DNA of 64,000 bases from assembly GCF_009363715.1 (NCBI RefSeq), contig NZ_CP045404.1, positions 3,006,001 through 3,070,000 of the forward strand. The letters are read 5' to 3'. Positions 54,824-63,910 of the stretch are shown one piece after another; within the stretch, counting starts at the first letter, position 1, and the number at the start of each line of letters is the position of its first letter. The notes below the pieces were generated by a model. That model made no database searches and was not told where the DNA came from. It saw nothing but the letters and a program-made list of their open reading frames with translations. Made by a program: the position numbers and the translations under genes. This DNA is from Roseovarius sp. THAF9. Its GTDB lineage: Bacteria; Pseudomonadota; Alphaproteobacteria; Rhodobacterales; Rhodobacteraceae.

Positions 54824-55516
54824 TCACCCTTTCAGGATCTCCTCCACCCAAAGCGGCACCACCTCGCTGGCCGGCCCACGGCGGTGCTCATCAAAGTCGC
54901 GCGAAGCAGTGGAGACCTCCAGGTTCAGCTCCACCGTATGCGCGCCCATCCGCCGTGCATGCTGACCATAAGCCGCCGCAGGATAGACGTTCCCCGAGGT
55001 GCCGATCGCGGCAAAGATATCCGCCTCGGCCAGCGCCGGGTCGATCCGGTCCATCCCATAAGGGATCTCGCCAAACCAAACGACATCGGGCCGTGTCTGG
55101 CATCGCCCGCATTCGGGGCACGCATCCTCGATGCGCATCTCGTCGGGCGCGGGCCAGCGATGGCCACAGGCGTGGCACAACGCCTGGTCCAGCTGACCGT
55201 GCATATGCAGCACGTTGCGGCTTCCGGCGGCCTCGTGCAGACCATCGACATTCTGCGTGATCACCAGCACATCGCCATCATGCTCGGCTTCCAGCCGCGC
55301 CAGCGCCTGATGGGCCGGATTGGGTCGCGCGCCGGCGGCTTGCGCCCTTCGCGCATTGTAGAATGCCTGCACCAGCGCGGGATTACGGGCAAACCCCTCC
55401 GGCGTCGCCACGTCTTCGATCCGGTGCTGCGCCCACAGACCGTCCTCATCGCGGAACGTGCCCAAGCCGCTTTCGGCGGATATCCCGGCCCCGGTTAGGA
55501 TCACAATCTTCGTCAT
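54824..55516 (-). CDS. cobB: NAD-dependent protein deacylase (sirtuin, class III)
   Basis: The 230-aa sirtuin has the NAD motif LTGAGISAESGLGTFRDEDGLW, QNVDGLHEAAGS and catalytic H106 in HMHGQL. Zinc cysteines are C114, C117, C133 and C136. Y53 and R56 in FYNARR match the class III signature that binds succinyl and malonyl groups, so desuccinylase activity is likely besides deacetylation. It removes lysine acylations and returns nicotinamide. Length is the short bacterial form. Confidence 0.93.
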   Translation of the reverse strand: MTKIVILTGAGISAESGLGTFRDEDGLWAQHRIEDVATPEGFARNPALVQAFYNARRAQAAGARPNPAHQALARLEAEHDGDVLVITQNVDGLHEAAGSRNVLHMHGQLDQALCHACGHRWPAPDEMRIEDACPECGRCQTRPDVVWFGEIPYGMDRIDPALAEADIFAAIGTSGNVYPAAAYGQHARRMGAHTVELNLEVSTASRDFDEHRRGPASEVVPLWVEEILKG

Positions 55517-55637
55517 GACAATTCCATCACCTCGCCGCCGCCTGCCATAGTTCTGCTCACATTAACCTCTACAAACTCTTTTGAAACCATCCAGCGCCAG
55601 AAGACGACTGCCAGATATCGGCATAAGGAAGAAAAAT

Positions 55638-56351
55638 TTGTTCCAGGATACCAACCCCGTTTTCGAATTTCGCGGCCCCTTTGGCGTTCCTGTGCAAATC
55701 GGCGGCTCGATCTTCTTTCTGCTGGCGTTCTTTGCCTACACGGGCAGCGGTGACATCGCGTGGACGGCGGCGTTCGTCGGCATGCTCATGGCCTCGATCT
55801 TCCTCCACGAAATGGGCCACGCCTGGGCCTGCCTCGTGCAGGGCGTGCCCGTGCGCCGGGTCATGCTCTATGGCGGTGGCGGTTTCTGCGAACGCGCCCG
55901 CTCGGCGACGGCGCATCAGCAGGAACTGATCGTGGCGATGGGACCGATCGTGAACCTCGTGCTTTGGGCACTGGCCTCGCTGGCCTCGGACGCGCTTTGG
56001 GACAGCGTTTTCGCAAATGCATCGGCCTACACCGATCCGACGCTGATCCTGTCCTCACCGCAGGCCCGGCTCGCGGAATATCTCGGGCTTTTCGCCCATA
56101 TCAACGGCTTCTTGGCCATCTTCAACCTCTTGCCGGTGCAGCCACTGGACGGCGGCAAACTGTTGCATCTTCTGATGCTGCGTCTGGCGCCTCAACAGGT
56201 CGCAACGACAGTCACGGGTGGCATCGGCCTCGTGCTGTCGATCCTGTGGATCCCCGGAATACTGATCGCGTTCGGTATGGGATGGTGGCTGTTGTTCTTC
56301 ATTCCCTCGATCCCACAGCATTTCGCCATGCTGCGCGGCCGTCCCGCCTGA
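55638..56351 (+). CDS. Site-2 protease family (M50) intramembrane metallopeptidase
   Basis: The 237-aa membrane protein has the zinc motif SIFLHEMGHAWACL in the second helix and the third ligand in NLLPVQPLDGGKLLH, as in M50 proteases. Four to six helices are expected and there is no PDZ domain, so it is the small SpoIVFB/RseP-lite type of unknown substrate. I put the start at TTG 55638, where AAGGAAG stands 7 bases upstream and the protein begins MFQDTNPVFEFRGPFGVPV; a TTG at 55581 lacks an RBS. Confidence 0.85.
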   Translation: MFQDTNPVFEFRGPFGVPVQIGGSIFFLLAFFAYTGSGDIAWTAAFVGMLMASIFLHEMGHAWACLVQGVPVRRVMLYGGGGFCERARSATAHQQELIVAMGPIVNLVLWALASLASDALWDSVFANASAYTDPTLILSSPQARLAEYLGLFAHINGFLAIFNLLPVQPLDGGKLLHLLMLRLAPQQVATTVTGGIGLVLSILWIPGILIAFGMGWWLLFFIPSIPQHFAMLRGRPA

Positions 56352-56353
56352 CA

Positions 56354-56405
56354 CGAAAATTCGTACGAATTTTCGCGGCGAAGATTATTCGTATGAATAA
56401 TCTTC
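56354..56405. repeat. Paired AT-rich palindrome repeat, copy B
   Basis: CGAAAATTCGT-ACGAATTTTCG, a perfect 22-base palindrome (56354-56375), and GAAGATTATTC-GTAT-GAATAATCTTC, an 11-bp stem (56380-56405). Same order as copy A. It starts 3 bases after the stop of the site-2 protease gene and is probably its terminator. Confidence 0.75.
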
Positions 56406-56460
56406 TGCCCCGGACGCAGTTTCGCCTTTCCCGAAAACGCTCTTCCGGCCTTGGAAAAAC

Positions 56461-56485
56461 AGGGGCGCACAAGGATCACGCCCCT
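56461..56485 (+). promoter_or_regulatory. Inverted repeat upstream of hpsN
   Basis: AGGGGCG (56461-56467) and CGCCCCT (56479-56485) are perfect inverted arms 11 bases apart, about 50 bases before the hpsN start. TACAAT at 56498-56503 is a possible -10. An operator for a sulfonate-responsive regulator is one reading; a weak terminator stem is another. Confidence 0.3.
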
Positions 56486-56535
56486 TGCTTGAAAGCTACA
56501 ATCGGCGCAGTCGGGATAGGGACAGGAGATTTGCC

Positions 56536-57843
56536 ATGCCCCTTACCCATCTCAAGACCGCTCCCGGTCAGCCCCCCCAAACCGCCGCCGACATCGCGGA
56601 CACCGTTCAGGTCATGCTCGGCCGGCTAAGGGCCGGCGGAGCCCAAACAGCCCTGGAATATGCCCGCCAGCTTGACGGCTGGACCGGCGAGGTCGCCGTG
56701 CCCGCCGCCACGATCGAGGCTGCTATCGCGCGCGTCCCGCAAGACCTGCGCGACCATATCCGCTGGGCCCACGACAACATCTCGCGCTTTGCCGCCGCGC
56801 AACGCGCCACCGTGCAGGATATGCAGATCGAGCTGCGCCCCGGCTTGATCGCCGGACAGCGACAAATACCCGTGCAGGCCGCCGGATGCTACGTGCCCGG
56901 GGGGCGCTACACCCATATCGCCTCGGCGCTCATGTCCATTGCAACCGCCCGCGAGGCGGGCGTGCCCGATATCACCGCTTGCTCGCCTCCCAACGGTGAC
57001 GCGGGCATTCCCGACGCGATGCTTTATGCCATGCATCTTGCCGGCGCCACGCGCATCCTGTGCATCGGCGGCGTGCAGGGCATCGCCGCCATGGCCTTCG
57101 GCATGTTCGGGGCTCCCGCCGCGGATATCCTTGTCGGTCCCGGCAACGCGTATGTCGCCGAAGCCAAGCGCCAGTTGTTCGGCCCCATCGGCATCGACAT
57201 GTTCGCCGGCCCCACCGACAGCCTCATCCTCGCCGATCACACCGCCGATGCCGAGGTCGTCGCGGTCGATCTGGTCAGCCAGGCCGAGCATGGCACGACC
57301 AGCCCCGTCTGGCTTGCCACCACCGACCGCATGCTGGCCGAGACGGTCCTCGCCCGCGTGCCCGAGCTGATCGAAACGCTTCCGGGGCCAAACCGCGCCG
57401 CCGCTAGCCAGGCGTGGGCCGACCAAGCCGAAATCGTGCTTTGCGACACGCCCGAGGACATGGCGCAATATGCCGACGCCAAGGCACCCGAACATCTTCA
57501 GGTGATGGCCGAGGACCTTGATTGGTGGCGCGAGCGGCTCACCGCTTACGGCTCGCTCTTTCTGGGCGAAAACACAACCGTCAGCTTCGGCGACAAGGCG
57601 TCGGGCCCCAATCACGTGCTGCCCACATCCGGTGCGGCCCGCTATACCGGGGGGCTGTCCGTGCACAAGTTTCTCAAGACCGTGACCTGGCAAACCGCCT
57701 CGGACGAGGCCGTGCACGACCTTGCCCGCGCCACCGCCGCCATCAGCCGCGCCGAACGCATGGAAGGCCACGCGCTGGCCGCCGACATCCGGCTGGACAA
57801 ACTGGCCGGACCTGCGAAACTCACTGCAAATTTCAAAGGATAA
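56536..57843 (+). CDS. hpsN: Sulfopropanediol 3-dehydrogenase (HpsN-type HisD homologue)
   Basis: The 435-aa protein is a histidinol-dehydrogenase homologue that keeps the catalytic and metal motifs: [33 protein letters not shown] and [11 protein letters not shown]. It differs around the substrate site ([31 protein letters not shown]). A true hisD exists at 27024, and this copy is 8 bases from cuyA, so it most likely oxidises (R)-2,3-dihydroxypropane-1-sulfonate to sulfolactate with NAD. ACAGGAGA precedes the ATG. No transporter or hpsO/hpsP is in the window. Confidence 0.82.
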   Translation: MPLTHLKTAPGQPPQTAADIADTVQVMLGRLRAGGAQTALEYARQLDGWTGEVAVPAATIEAAIARVPQDLRDHIRWAHDNISRFAAAQRATVQDMQIELRPGLIAGQRQIPVQAAGCYVPGGRYTHIASALMSIATAREAGVPDITACSPPNGDAGIPDAMLYAMHLAGATRILCIGGVQGIAAMAFGMFGAPAADILVGPGNAYVAEAKRQLFGPIGIDMFAGPTDSLILADHTADAEVVAVDLVSQAEHGTTSPVWLATTDRMLAETVLARVPELIETLPGPNRAAASQAWADQAEIVLCDTPEDMAQYADAKAPEHLQVMAEDLDWWRERLTAYGSLFLGENTTVSFGDKASGPNHVLPTSGAARYTGGLSVHKFLKTVTWQTASDEAVHDLARATAAISRAERMEGHALAADIRLDKLAGPAKLTANFKG

Positions 57844-57850
57844 GACAAAG

Positions 57851-58855
57851 ATGAACCTCGCTAAGTTTCCCCGCGTGCGCCTAGCGCATCTGGCCACTCC
57901 ACTCGAACCCATGCCGCGCCTCAGCGAGGCGCTTGGCGGGCCCGAGATCTGGATCAAGCGGGACGACTGCACGGGGCTCTCCACGGGCGGCAACAAAACG
58001 CGCAAGCTGGAGTTCCTGATGGCCGAAGCGCAGGAACAAGGCGCCGCGATGGTCATGACCCAGGGCGCGACCCAGTCGAACCACGCCCGCCAGACCGCGG
58101 CGGCGGCGGCCAAGCTTGGCCTTGCCTGCCATATCCTGCTCGAGGACCGGACCGGCTACAATTACGATAACTACAAATACAACGGCAACGTCCTCTTGGA
58201 TCACCTGCACGGCGCGACGATGGAACATCGCGGCCCCGACCTCGACATGAATGCCGAAATGGAAGCCGTGGCCGACAAGTTTCGCGAAGAGGGCAAAAAG
58301 GTCTACACCATTCCGGGCGGCGGCTCTAACGCCACCGGCGCGCTGGGATACGTCAACTGCGCCTTCGAGATGCTGAACCAGTTCGTCACCATGGGCCTCG
58401 AAGTCGACCACATCGTTCACGCAACCGGCTCGGCGGGCACGCAGGCGGGCCTGATCACCGGCCTCAAGGCGATGAACGCGCAGATCCCGCTCTTGGGCAT
58501 CGGCGTCCGCGCACCCAAACCCAAGCAGGAGGAAAACGTCTACAACCTCGCCCTCAAGACCGCCGAGAAACTGGGTTGTCCCGGCGTCGTCGCGCGCGAG
58601 GACGTGGTCGCCAACACCGACTACGTCGGCCCCGGCTACGGCATTCCCGCCGAGGACACACTGGAGGCGATCGACCTCTTCGCCCGGACCGAGGCGATCC
58701 TGCTCGACCCGGTCTATTCGGCCAAGGGCGCCGCTGGCCTCATCGACCTCTGCCGCAACGGGCACTTCAAGAAAGGTGAGCGCGTTGTCTTTCTGCATAC
58801 CGGCGGGGCCATCGGCCTGACCGGGTACAGCCATTGCTTCGACGTGCCTAAGTAA
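57851..58855 (+). CDS. cuyA: L-cysteate sulfo-lyase
   Basis: PLP fold-II enzyme that splits L-cysteate to pyruvate, ammonia and sulfite. The 334-aa protein belongs with ACC deaminase and D-cysteine desulfhydrase; PLP lysine is K49 in [11 protein letters not shown], then [30 protein letters not shown] and [10 protein letters not shown]-cysteine desulfhydrase is the main alternative, but [13 protein letters not shown] and the hpsN neighbour fit CuyA. AAAGGA lies upstream. Middle gene of hpsN-cuyA-racemase. Confidence 0.85.
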   Translation: MNLAKFPRVRLAHLATPLEPMPRLSEALGGPEIWIKRDDCTGLSTGGNKTRKLEFLMAEAQEQGAAMVMTQGATQSNHARQTAAAAAKLGLACHILLEDRTGYNYDNYKYNGNVLLDHLHGATMEHRGPDLDMNAEMEAVADKFREEGKKVYTIPGGGSNATGALGYVNCAFEMLNQFVTMGLEVDHIVHATGSAGTQAGLITGLKAMNAQIPLLGIGVRAPKPKQEENVYNLALKTAEKLGCPGVVAREDVVANTDYVGPGYGIPAEDTLEAIDLFARTEAILLDPVYSAKGAAGLIDLCRNGHFKKGERVVFLHTGGAIGLTGYSHCFDVPK

Positions 58856-58862
58856 CCCTGCG

Positions 58863-59543
58863 ATGAAGCCGGTCGGAATACTGGGCGGGATGGGGCCAGA
58901 GGCCACCATCCTGCTCATGCAGAAGGTTCTCGCCGCCGTACCGGCACGGGACGACGCCGACCACATTCCGCTGATCGTGCACCAGAACTCGCAGGTGCCC
59001 TCCCGGATAAAGGCATTGATCGAGGGCGGCGGCTCCGACCCCATGCCGGTTCTGATTTCCATGGCGCAGGATCTTGAACGTGCAGGCGCACAGGCGCTGG
59101 CGATGCCGTGCAACACCGCGCATCACTACGCCGTCGCGGTGACCCACGCCACCAGCCTGCCGTTTCTGAACATGATCAACCTGACCGCCGCGCGCCTCGC
59201 CACAGCGGGAGCCCGCACGGTCGGCATGCTCGCGTCCCCGGCCACACGCAAGGCCGGCGTGTTCGAGACCGCCTTCGCAGCGCATGACCTCACCTTGCTG
59301 TGGGCCGAAGACGAAGAAGCGCTCTTGTCCATTATCCGCGCGGTCAAGGCAGGCGAGGCGCTCGATACGCTTGCTCCCAGGCTGGGGCATATTGCGGCGC
59401 GAATGACCGCGGACGGTGCGGATCACCTGCTGATCGCCTGTACGGAACTCTCGCTGATGGCCCACGCGCTTCCCCCCGGCACACCGCACACCGACAGTTT
59501 GGACTGCCTCGTGGAGGCGATCGTCAGTTTCGCCAAGGCTTGA
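58863..59543 (+). CDS. Aspartate/glutamate racemase family; candidate cysteate racemase
   Basis: The 226-aa cofactor-independent racemase has both catalytic cysteines: LAMPCNTAHHY (first) and LLIACTELSLM (second), and starts KPVGILGGMGPEATI as in aspartate racemases. It starts 7 bases after cuyA, so it should act in the same pathway; interconverting D- and L-cysteate (a sulfonate analogue of aspartate) is the natural guess. Aspartate itself remains possible. No own RBS is seen, so it may depend on cuyA translation. Confidence 0.8.
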   Translation: MKPVGILGGMGPEATILLMQKVLAAVPARDDADHIPLIVHQNSQVPSRIKALIEGGGSDPMPVLISMAQDLERAGAQALAMPCNTAHHYAVAVTHATSLPFLNMINLTAARLATAGARTVGMLASPATRKAGVFETAFAAHDLTLLWAEDEEALLSIIRAVKAGEALDTLAPRLGHIAARMTADGADHLLIACTELSLMAHALPPGTPHTDSLDCLVEAIVSFAKA

Positions 59544-59598
59544 CGGACGAGTACGCCCGAGAAGCCTCACGCCTGCATTTTTTCGGACCCCTTGCAGA

Positions 59599-59628
59599 AA
59601 ATGTATATACAATGTGTTCCCCGGAACA
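59599..59628 (+). promoter_or_regulatory. Operator-like palindromes upstream of the HhH/H1-like gene
   Basis: AAATGTATATACAATG (59599-59614) agrees in 14 of 16 positions with the palindrome at 14158 and contains the perfect core TGTATATACA. It is followed by TGTTCC-CC-GGAACA (59615-59628), a second inverted repeat. TATACA could serve as -10, but no good -35 is present, so an activator may be needed. Confidence 0.45.
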
Positions 59629-59658
59629 ATACATTGAGCTCACGTACGGAGCATCAAA

Positions 59659-60232
59659 ATGACTGACCTCACCCGCGTCACCGGCATCGACCCTGGGCTT
59701 GCCGCGCAATTAGTCGCGGCCGGAATCTCCGACGCCGAGGCACTGGCAGAGGCAAGACCGGACGACTTCCTGTCCGTCCGGGGGATCGGCGCGGGCACCG
59801 CGCCTATCCTGATCGCACGCGCAAAACATCTCATGGCGCACACGCACGCGCAGGCCTCTCCCGCCACGCCTGACAGCGCGGAAAAATCGACGAAAGATAC
59901 GAAACGGTCCAAGACGTCCACGACGGAAAAAAACCGGCAAGAAAGACGCCAAGAAAAAAGACAAAAAGCCCAAGGCCGCGCCCTCAAAGGCGGACATGGA
60001 AAAGGCGGAAAAAACCGCCGAAAAGATTCAGGCGAAGGCGAAAAAGAAGGCCAAAAAGGCCAAAAAGAAAGCTGCCAAGGCCGAAGAAAAGGCCAAGAAG
60101 AAATCGGGCAAGACCAAGGCCAAGGCAAAAAAGAACGCCAGCAAGCTGAAGTCCAAGGCTAAGTCAATCAAGGCCAAAGCCGGCAAGAAGGCCGAGAAGA
60201 CCAGGAAGAAGGCTTTGAAAGCTTCAAATTGA
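59659..60232 (+). CDS. HhH domain plus lysine-rich histone H1-like tail, split by +1 frameshift
   Basis: The frame from ATG 59659 encodes a helix-hairpin-helix-like domain (VTGIDPGLAAQLVAAGISDAEAL... SVRGIGAGTAPILIARAKHL, about residues 6-58). After a run of seven A (59927-59933) that frame gives a Gln/Gly/Arg-rich tail ending at 60162. The +1 frame instead gives GKKDAKKKDKKPKAAPSK... with AKKKAKKAKKKAAKAEEKAKKK and runs to 60232, the typical H1-like pattern. Removing one A joins both parts into a 190-aa protein, probably a DNA-compacting protein. Causes: indel, read error, or slippage on the A run. Confidence 0.7.
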
Positions 60233-60243
60233 CCGAGTGCCGG

Positions 60244-60297
60244 GTCTCAGATTATTCGCATGAATAATCTGAGACTGAAAATTCGGACGAATTTTCA
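60244..60297. repeat. Paired AT-rich palindrome repeat, copy C (reverse order)
   Basis: GTCTCAGATTATTC-GCAT-GAATAATCTGAGAC (14-bp stem, 60244-60275), then TGAAAATTCG-GA-CGAATTTTCA (10-bp stem, 60276-60297). The order of the two stems is opposite to copies A and B, so it is the same element in inverted orientation. It lies between convergent genes. Confidence 0.75.
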
Positions 60298-60359
60298 TGC
60301 CCCACCGCGAAAGCTGGCCACCTCTGGCGATACCGGCTGGCGGAGAAGGGCCAAGCCCC

Positions 60360-61445
60360 TCAACGGTTGCGATAGACGAAGACCAGCTTCTCGGGCTGGC
60401 CGCTCGGTGGACGCGGGAAGGGGGCGGCACTGCGAACCTGCGCCTGGGCGGCGCTGCGGATCCCGGACGCGCCGGAACTGTCGAGAATGCGTATCCATCC
60501 CAGCGATCCGTCCGGATTTATCTGAAAATAGACCCGCGCCATCCCCGTGGCCTTATTGTCCACCCGCGGACCGCGGTTGAGCTGCATCAAGACCCGTCCG
60601 GCATAATTCGTCGTGCCGGCATTGCCCTGCCCCCCGGAACCACCGAAATCGCCTGGGCTGGCATTGCCGACGCGACCGAGCGCAGTAAGATCGGTGCCGT
60701 CGCGCTTATAGGCGGTCAGGGGCGATTCGTAGGTAGGCGCGCGACTCGCCTGCGCCGGAGGCTTGTTCGGAACCCCAAGCTGTTCCGCGGTGGGCCGTGT
60801 CGCCGGCGGGCGCAGCGACCGTGTGACGGCCGAGGCCGCCAGGTCCGGCTCTTCGGCAGCGATCACGTTCTCCGGTGCCTCTGGCGTCGGGGCCAGCGCA
60901 GCTTCGTCGGTTTCTGGCGTGATCGTCGCGGGCTCTGGCGGCGTCTCGGTCTCAGCGGTCTCTTCGGCGGGCTCCGGCGCGGCATCCTCGGTACCTTCAG
61001 GCGGCTGCGGGGTGGCCTCCGGCGCGTCAGGCGCAATCATGGCGATGTCCGACGTGCTGCTGTCCTCGCCGCTGTCCTCTGCCGTCTCCTCGGCCGGGCG
61101 ATCGGCCCCCTCATCAGGGCTTCCGGTATCGCCCGCAGGGCCATCAGGAGCAGTGACGTTCTCGGGATTGTCCGAGGCCACCATAGCCCGGCTTGTCGGC
61201 ATCTGATCCGGTTGTTGCGCATCGGGTGGCTGGGGCGCCGCTGCCGGCTCTGGCGCGGGCGGCTCCGGTAGCGGTTCGACAAGATCCTCGAAATTGCGTC
61301 CGGTCTCAGGCGGTGGCGGCACCTCTTGCGTCTCCGGCGGCTCCTCGGGCGCGTCCAGGATCTGCCGCCAGCCAAAGCCTGCGACGTGCAGGAAAAGCGA
61401 TACCAGGATCGCCACCACGGCCACGGGAAGGGAACGTCGTATCAT
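60360..61445 (-). CDS. TonB/TolA-like energy-transducer-type protein
   Basis: The 361-aa protein starts with one membrane helix (MIRRSLPVAVVAILVSLFLHVAGFGW), followed by about 220 residues rich in Pro, Glu and Ala (PEEPPETQEVPPPPETG...), a periplasm-spanning design. The end (NYAGRVLMQLNRGPRVDNKATGMARVYFQINPDGSLGWIRILDSSG... PFPRPP) is a TonB C-terminal-type domain. No exbB/exbD lies beside it, so it may work with the ExbB-like or Tol proteins elsewhere. Convergent with the H1-like gene. Confidence 0.75.
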   Translation of the reverse strand: MIRRSLPVAVVAILVSLFLHVAGFGWRQILDAPEEPPETQEVPPPPETGRNFEDLVEPLPEPPAPEPAAAPQPPDAQQPDQMPTSRAMVASDNPENVTAPDGPAGDTGSPDEGADRPAEETAEDSGEDSSTSDIAMIAPDAPEATPQPPEGTEDAAPEPAEETAETETPPEPATITPETDEAALAPTPEAPENVIAAEEPDLAASAVTRSLRPPATRPTAEQLGVPNKPPAQASRAPTYESPLTAYKRDGTDLTALGRVGNASPGDFGGSGGQGNAGTTNYAGRVLMQLNRGPRVDNKATGMARVYFQINPDGSLGWIRILDSSGASGIRSAAQAQVRSAAPFPRPPSGQPEKLVFVYRNR

Positions 61446-61677
61446 ACGAAGGCTCGCATGGTCATCGCACGCAGCGCCGGGCAAGGCAACCCGCCGCACT
61501 GCCCGACGGGATCATCCGGCAAACTAGGCGTTTCAGCGACAGGAACAAGCGTTACGGCTCCTCAATGCATCGGGGTTCGCCCCCGCACTGGCCGCAGGTT
61601 ACGCCAAGCTGTCGCGGTGCGAAACCATGCCCTACGCTATCGTGAACCCTGCCGGATCGTCCCGAGGCCGTTATGCC

Positions 61678-62001
61678 TCAGGCGCGGCTTTTCTCCAGCG
61701 CGTTGCGCAATTCCTCGGCTTCGTGCCGCGCCTCGCGCAGTCCGTCCATCGTCGCCGACAATTCCGCCTCGGTCTGGCTCAGTTGGTTGGTCAACTCCGC
61801 CTCGCGCTGTTGCAGGTAGGTGATCGCCTGATCGCGGGTTTCCTCTGCCTCGTGCAACTCCTGCGCCATGCGTTCCAACTCGCCCACATCCGACCCCGAG
61901 ACACGGATGAACCGATGTACCAGCCAATTGGCGAACCACCCCATGCAGAACGCCACGAACAGGACAATCGCCGTGGCTATGATAAATTCAGTTCTGTTCA
62001 T
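61678..62001 (-). CDS. Small membrane-anchored coiled-coil protein
   Basis: The 107-aa protein has one N-terminal helix (EFIIATAIVLFVAFCMGWFANWLV), then a coiled coil of about 65 residues (ELERMAQELHEAEETRDQAI... ELSATMDGLREARHEAEELR). The ATG at 62001 lies inside the end of the OmpA/BON gene (14-base overlap), so it is translated in a coupled way. Family unknown to me; probably an envelope partner of the upstream protein. A 232-base gap follows before the TonB-like gene, with nothing evident in it. Confidence 0.7.
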   Translation of the reverse strand: MNRTEFIIATAIVLFVAFCMGWFANWLVHRFIRVSGSDVGELERMAQELHEAEETRDQAITYLQQREAELTNQLSQTEAELSATMDGLREARHEAEELRNALEKSRA

Positions 62002-63910
62002 CCGTCCCAGATTCCTGCTCGGCGTCCCCATCCGCCGCATCGGTCTCGTTTAGCGCTTCTTCTTCCAGCGCTTCAAGCGTTGTTTGCTGTTCCTTGATCG
62101 GTTCCGGACGGATAACCCGGAATTCGATCCGGCGGTTGGCCTCGCGGCCTTCCTCGCTGTCATTCTCGGCGATGGGGTCGCTTTCGCCATACCCCTTGGC
62201 GCGGATGGCCGAGGTCAGCACCCGCCGCGCCCGCAATTCGTTCAGCACCGACTGCGCCCGCGCCTGGCTCAGCTGCTGGTTCATCACTTCGCGCCCCTGG
62301 CTATCGGTATGGCCCTGGATTTCCATCCGGATTTCGCCGCAGGCTTTCAGGATCTCGGCGATCCGGTCCATGATCTCTGCACCGTTGGCGTCAACATCGG
62401 TCTCGCCCGGCTCGAACGTGATCTTGTTCTCGGTCTGCACCTCGGCGATCTGCGCCTCGCATTCCTCGGGCGTGGGCTTGCTGGCCACAGGGTCCAGCTC
62501 CTCCCGGTAGGCGACGTCGATGTCGAACTCCGCCGCCTCGCCAAGCTTGGCGGCAAACATCGCCGAGATTTCCGCACTGGCTTCCTCCTGCCCGGTCAGG
62601 CCCGACACGACGATATCATCCGGGCCAACCGTCACGGCGCCGTTGGACAGGTAGGCCAGCGCCTCAAGCCCCGTCAGTACTCGCACCGTCCAGTCCGCAG
62701 GCAGGTTTTCGGCCACGCGTGCAGTGGTGCTCACCACGTCCGAGCTGAACTTGGCCTTTGCGAAACTGTCGACCATCTCGCGGGCCTGCGCGCTTTCGAC
62801 TCGGCCGCGGATCTGCACCAGCCCCTCGGGCGACAGCGTGGCGACGAATTCCGGCGGCGCCTGCTCGGCGTCATCCTTGGGCTCGGGCAGCACAGCCTTC
62901 AGCGCAAAGACATCGGGCAGGCTCGTCTCCAACTGCCCGATCACCGTGTCATAAAGCTTCTCGTCAGTCCCTTCCGCTGCCACGAGCGCGATATCGGCGT
63001 CCGAGAACGTCACACTACCGCCGCCCAGTTCGCCCAGCGCCCCGATCGCAAGCTCCGCCGCACGGCCCCATTGCGGCGACGGCACACCCAGCGCCAGCGT
63101 GCATGGTGCCTTCTGCCGCAAGCCGGCCTGACCGGCCGCCGCCAGGATACGGTCCCGCGCAGCCTCGGTATCGGCCGCACAGGCGTCAAAGCTGCCTTCT
63201 CCATCCTCCAGCAAAAAGCGCAGGGTGAACGGCGTGACAACCGGGCGCGGAGCCGAAATGTCCAGCGACAGGCGCACACCGTCGGGCACCCGACGCGCCA
63301 GCTGGGTTTCGAGGTTGCGCTTATCCTCGTCGCTGTCAGCCATCGTCACCACGCTGACCCTGCGGGCCTCGACCGATATCTTGGTGCGCGGCATACGTTC
63401 CAGGACACCCACGGCATAGTCTAGCGCGTCTTCCCAGGTATCGGGACGCGGGTAGTCGGCTGTTTCCAGAAGGTCCGTCACCTCCTTGCCCGGCGCGTTC
63501 TCGGCGACGTCCTCGATCAGTTGCTCGCGGTCGGTCGCGGCGGGAATCAGCCCGATCAGCGACAGCCCGCTGTCATTGCTCAGGATCTCGACCGAGAATC
63601 GCGGTGGCGCAATGTCGGCACTGTCAGCGACCAGCATCTGGTCGATGATCCGCGCCGATTCCACCACGCTTCCCGCGATGGACAGCGCCCGAAAACGCGT
63701 GGCCTCGGACGGCGCCGTGCCGGCAAGAAACACCTGCAATCCGTCCGCATCCACCTCCGTCCAGGTCATCCCGCGCTCGTCCAGCGTGTCACGCACCGCG
63801 TTGCGCGAGCCTTCCTCGATCACCTGTACCGAGAATCGCGCCGCGAAAAGGCACAGCACGAAGGCCAGGAAAAACGTCCCGAGAATGGCGAAAATGGAGG
63901 AAAGGCGCAT
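61988..63910 (-). CDS. BON/OmpA-domain envelope protein
   Basis: The 640-aa protein has an N-terminal membrane segment or signal (MRLSSIFAILGTFFLAFVLCLFAARF), several BON-like modules (for example TWTEVDADGLQVFLAGTAPSEATRFRALSIAG and VATLSPEGLVQIRGRVESAQAREMVD), and a C-terminal OmpA domain at about 485-600 (ITFEPGETDVDANG, IQGHTDSQG, NRRIEFRVI). A Glu-rich tail follows. The BON plus OmpA order recalls mycobacterial OmpATb, suggesting membrane binding plus peptidoglycan anchoring. No RBS stands out before ATG 63910. The 90 bases beyond to the window end show no gene. Confidence 0.82.
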   Translation of the reverse strand: MRLSSIFAILGTFFLAFVLCLFAARFSVQVIEEGSRNAVRDTLDERGMTWTEVDADGLQVFLAGTAPSEATRFRALSIAGSVVESARIIDQMLVADSADIAPPRFSVEILSNDSGLSLIGLIPAATDREQLIEDVAENAPGKEVTDLLETADYPRPDTWEDALDYAVGVLERMPRTKISVEARRVSVVTMADSDEDKRNLETQLARRVPDGVRLSLDISAPRPVVTPFTLRFLLEDGEGSFDACAADTEAARDRILAAAGQAGLRQKAPCTLALGVPSPQWGRAAELAIGALGELGGGSVTFSDADIALVAAEGTDEKLYDTVIGQLETSLPDVFALKAVLPEPKDDAEQAPPEFVATLSPEGLVQIRGRVESAQAREMVDSFAKAKFSSDVVSTTARVAENLPADWTVRVLTGLEALAYLSNGAVTVGPDDIVVSGLTGQEEASAEISAMFAAKLGEAAEFDIDVAYREELDPVASKPTPEECEAQIAEVQTENKITFEPGETDVDANGAEIMDRIAEILKACGEIRMEIQGHTDSQGREVMNQQLSQARAQSVLNELRARRVLTSAIRAKGYGESDPIAENDSEEGREANRRIEFRVIRPEPIKEQQTTLEALEEEALNETDAADGDAEQESGTDEQN

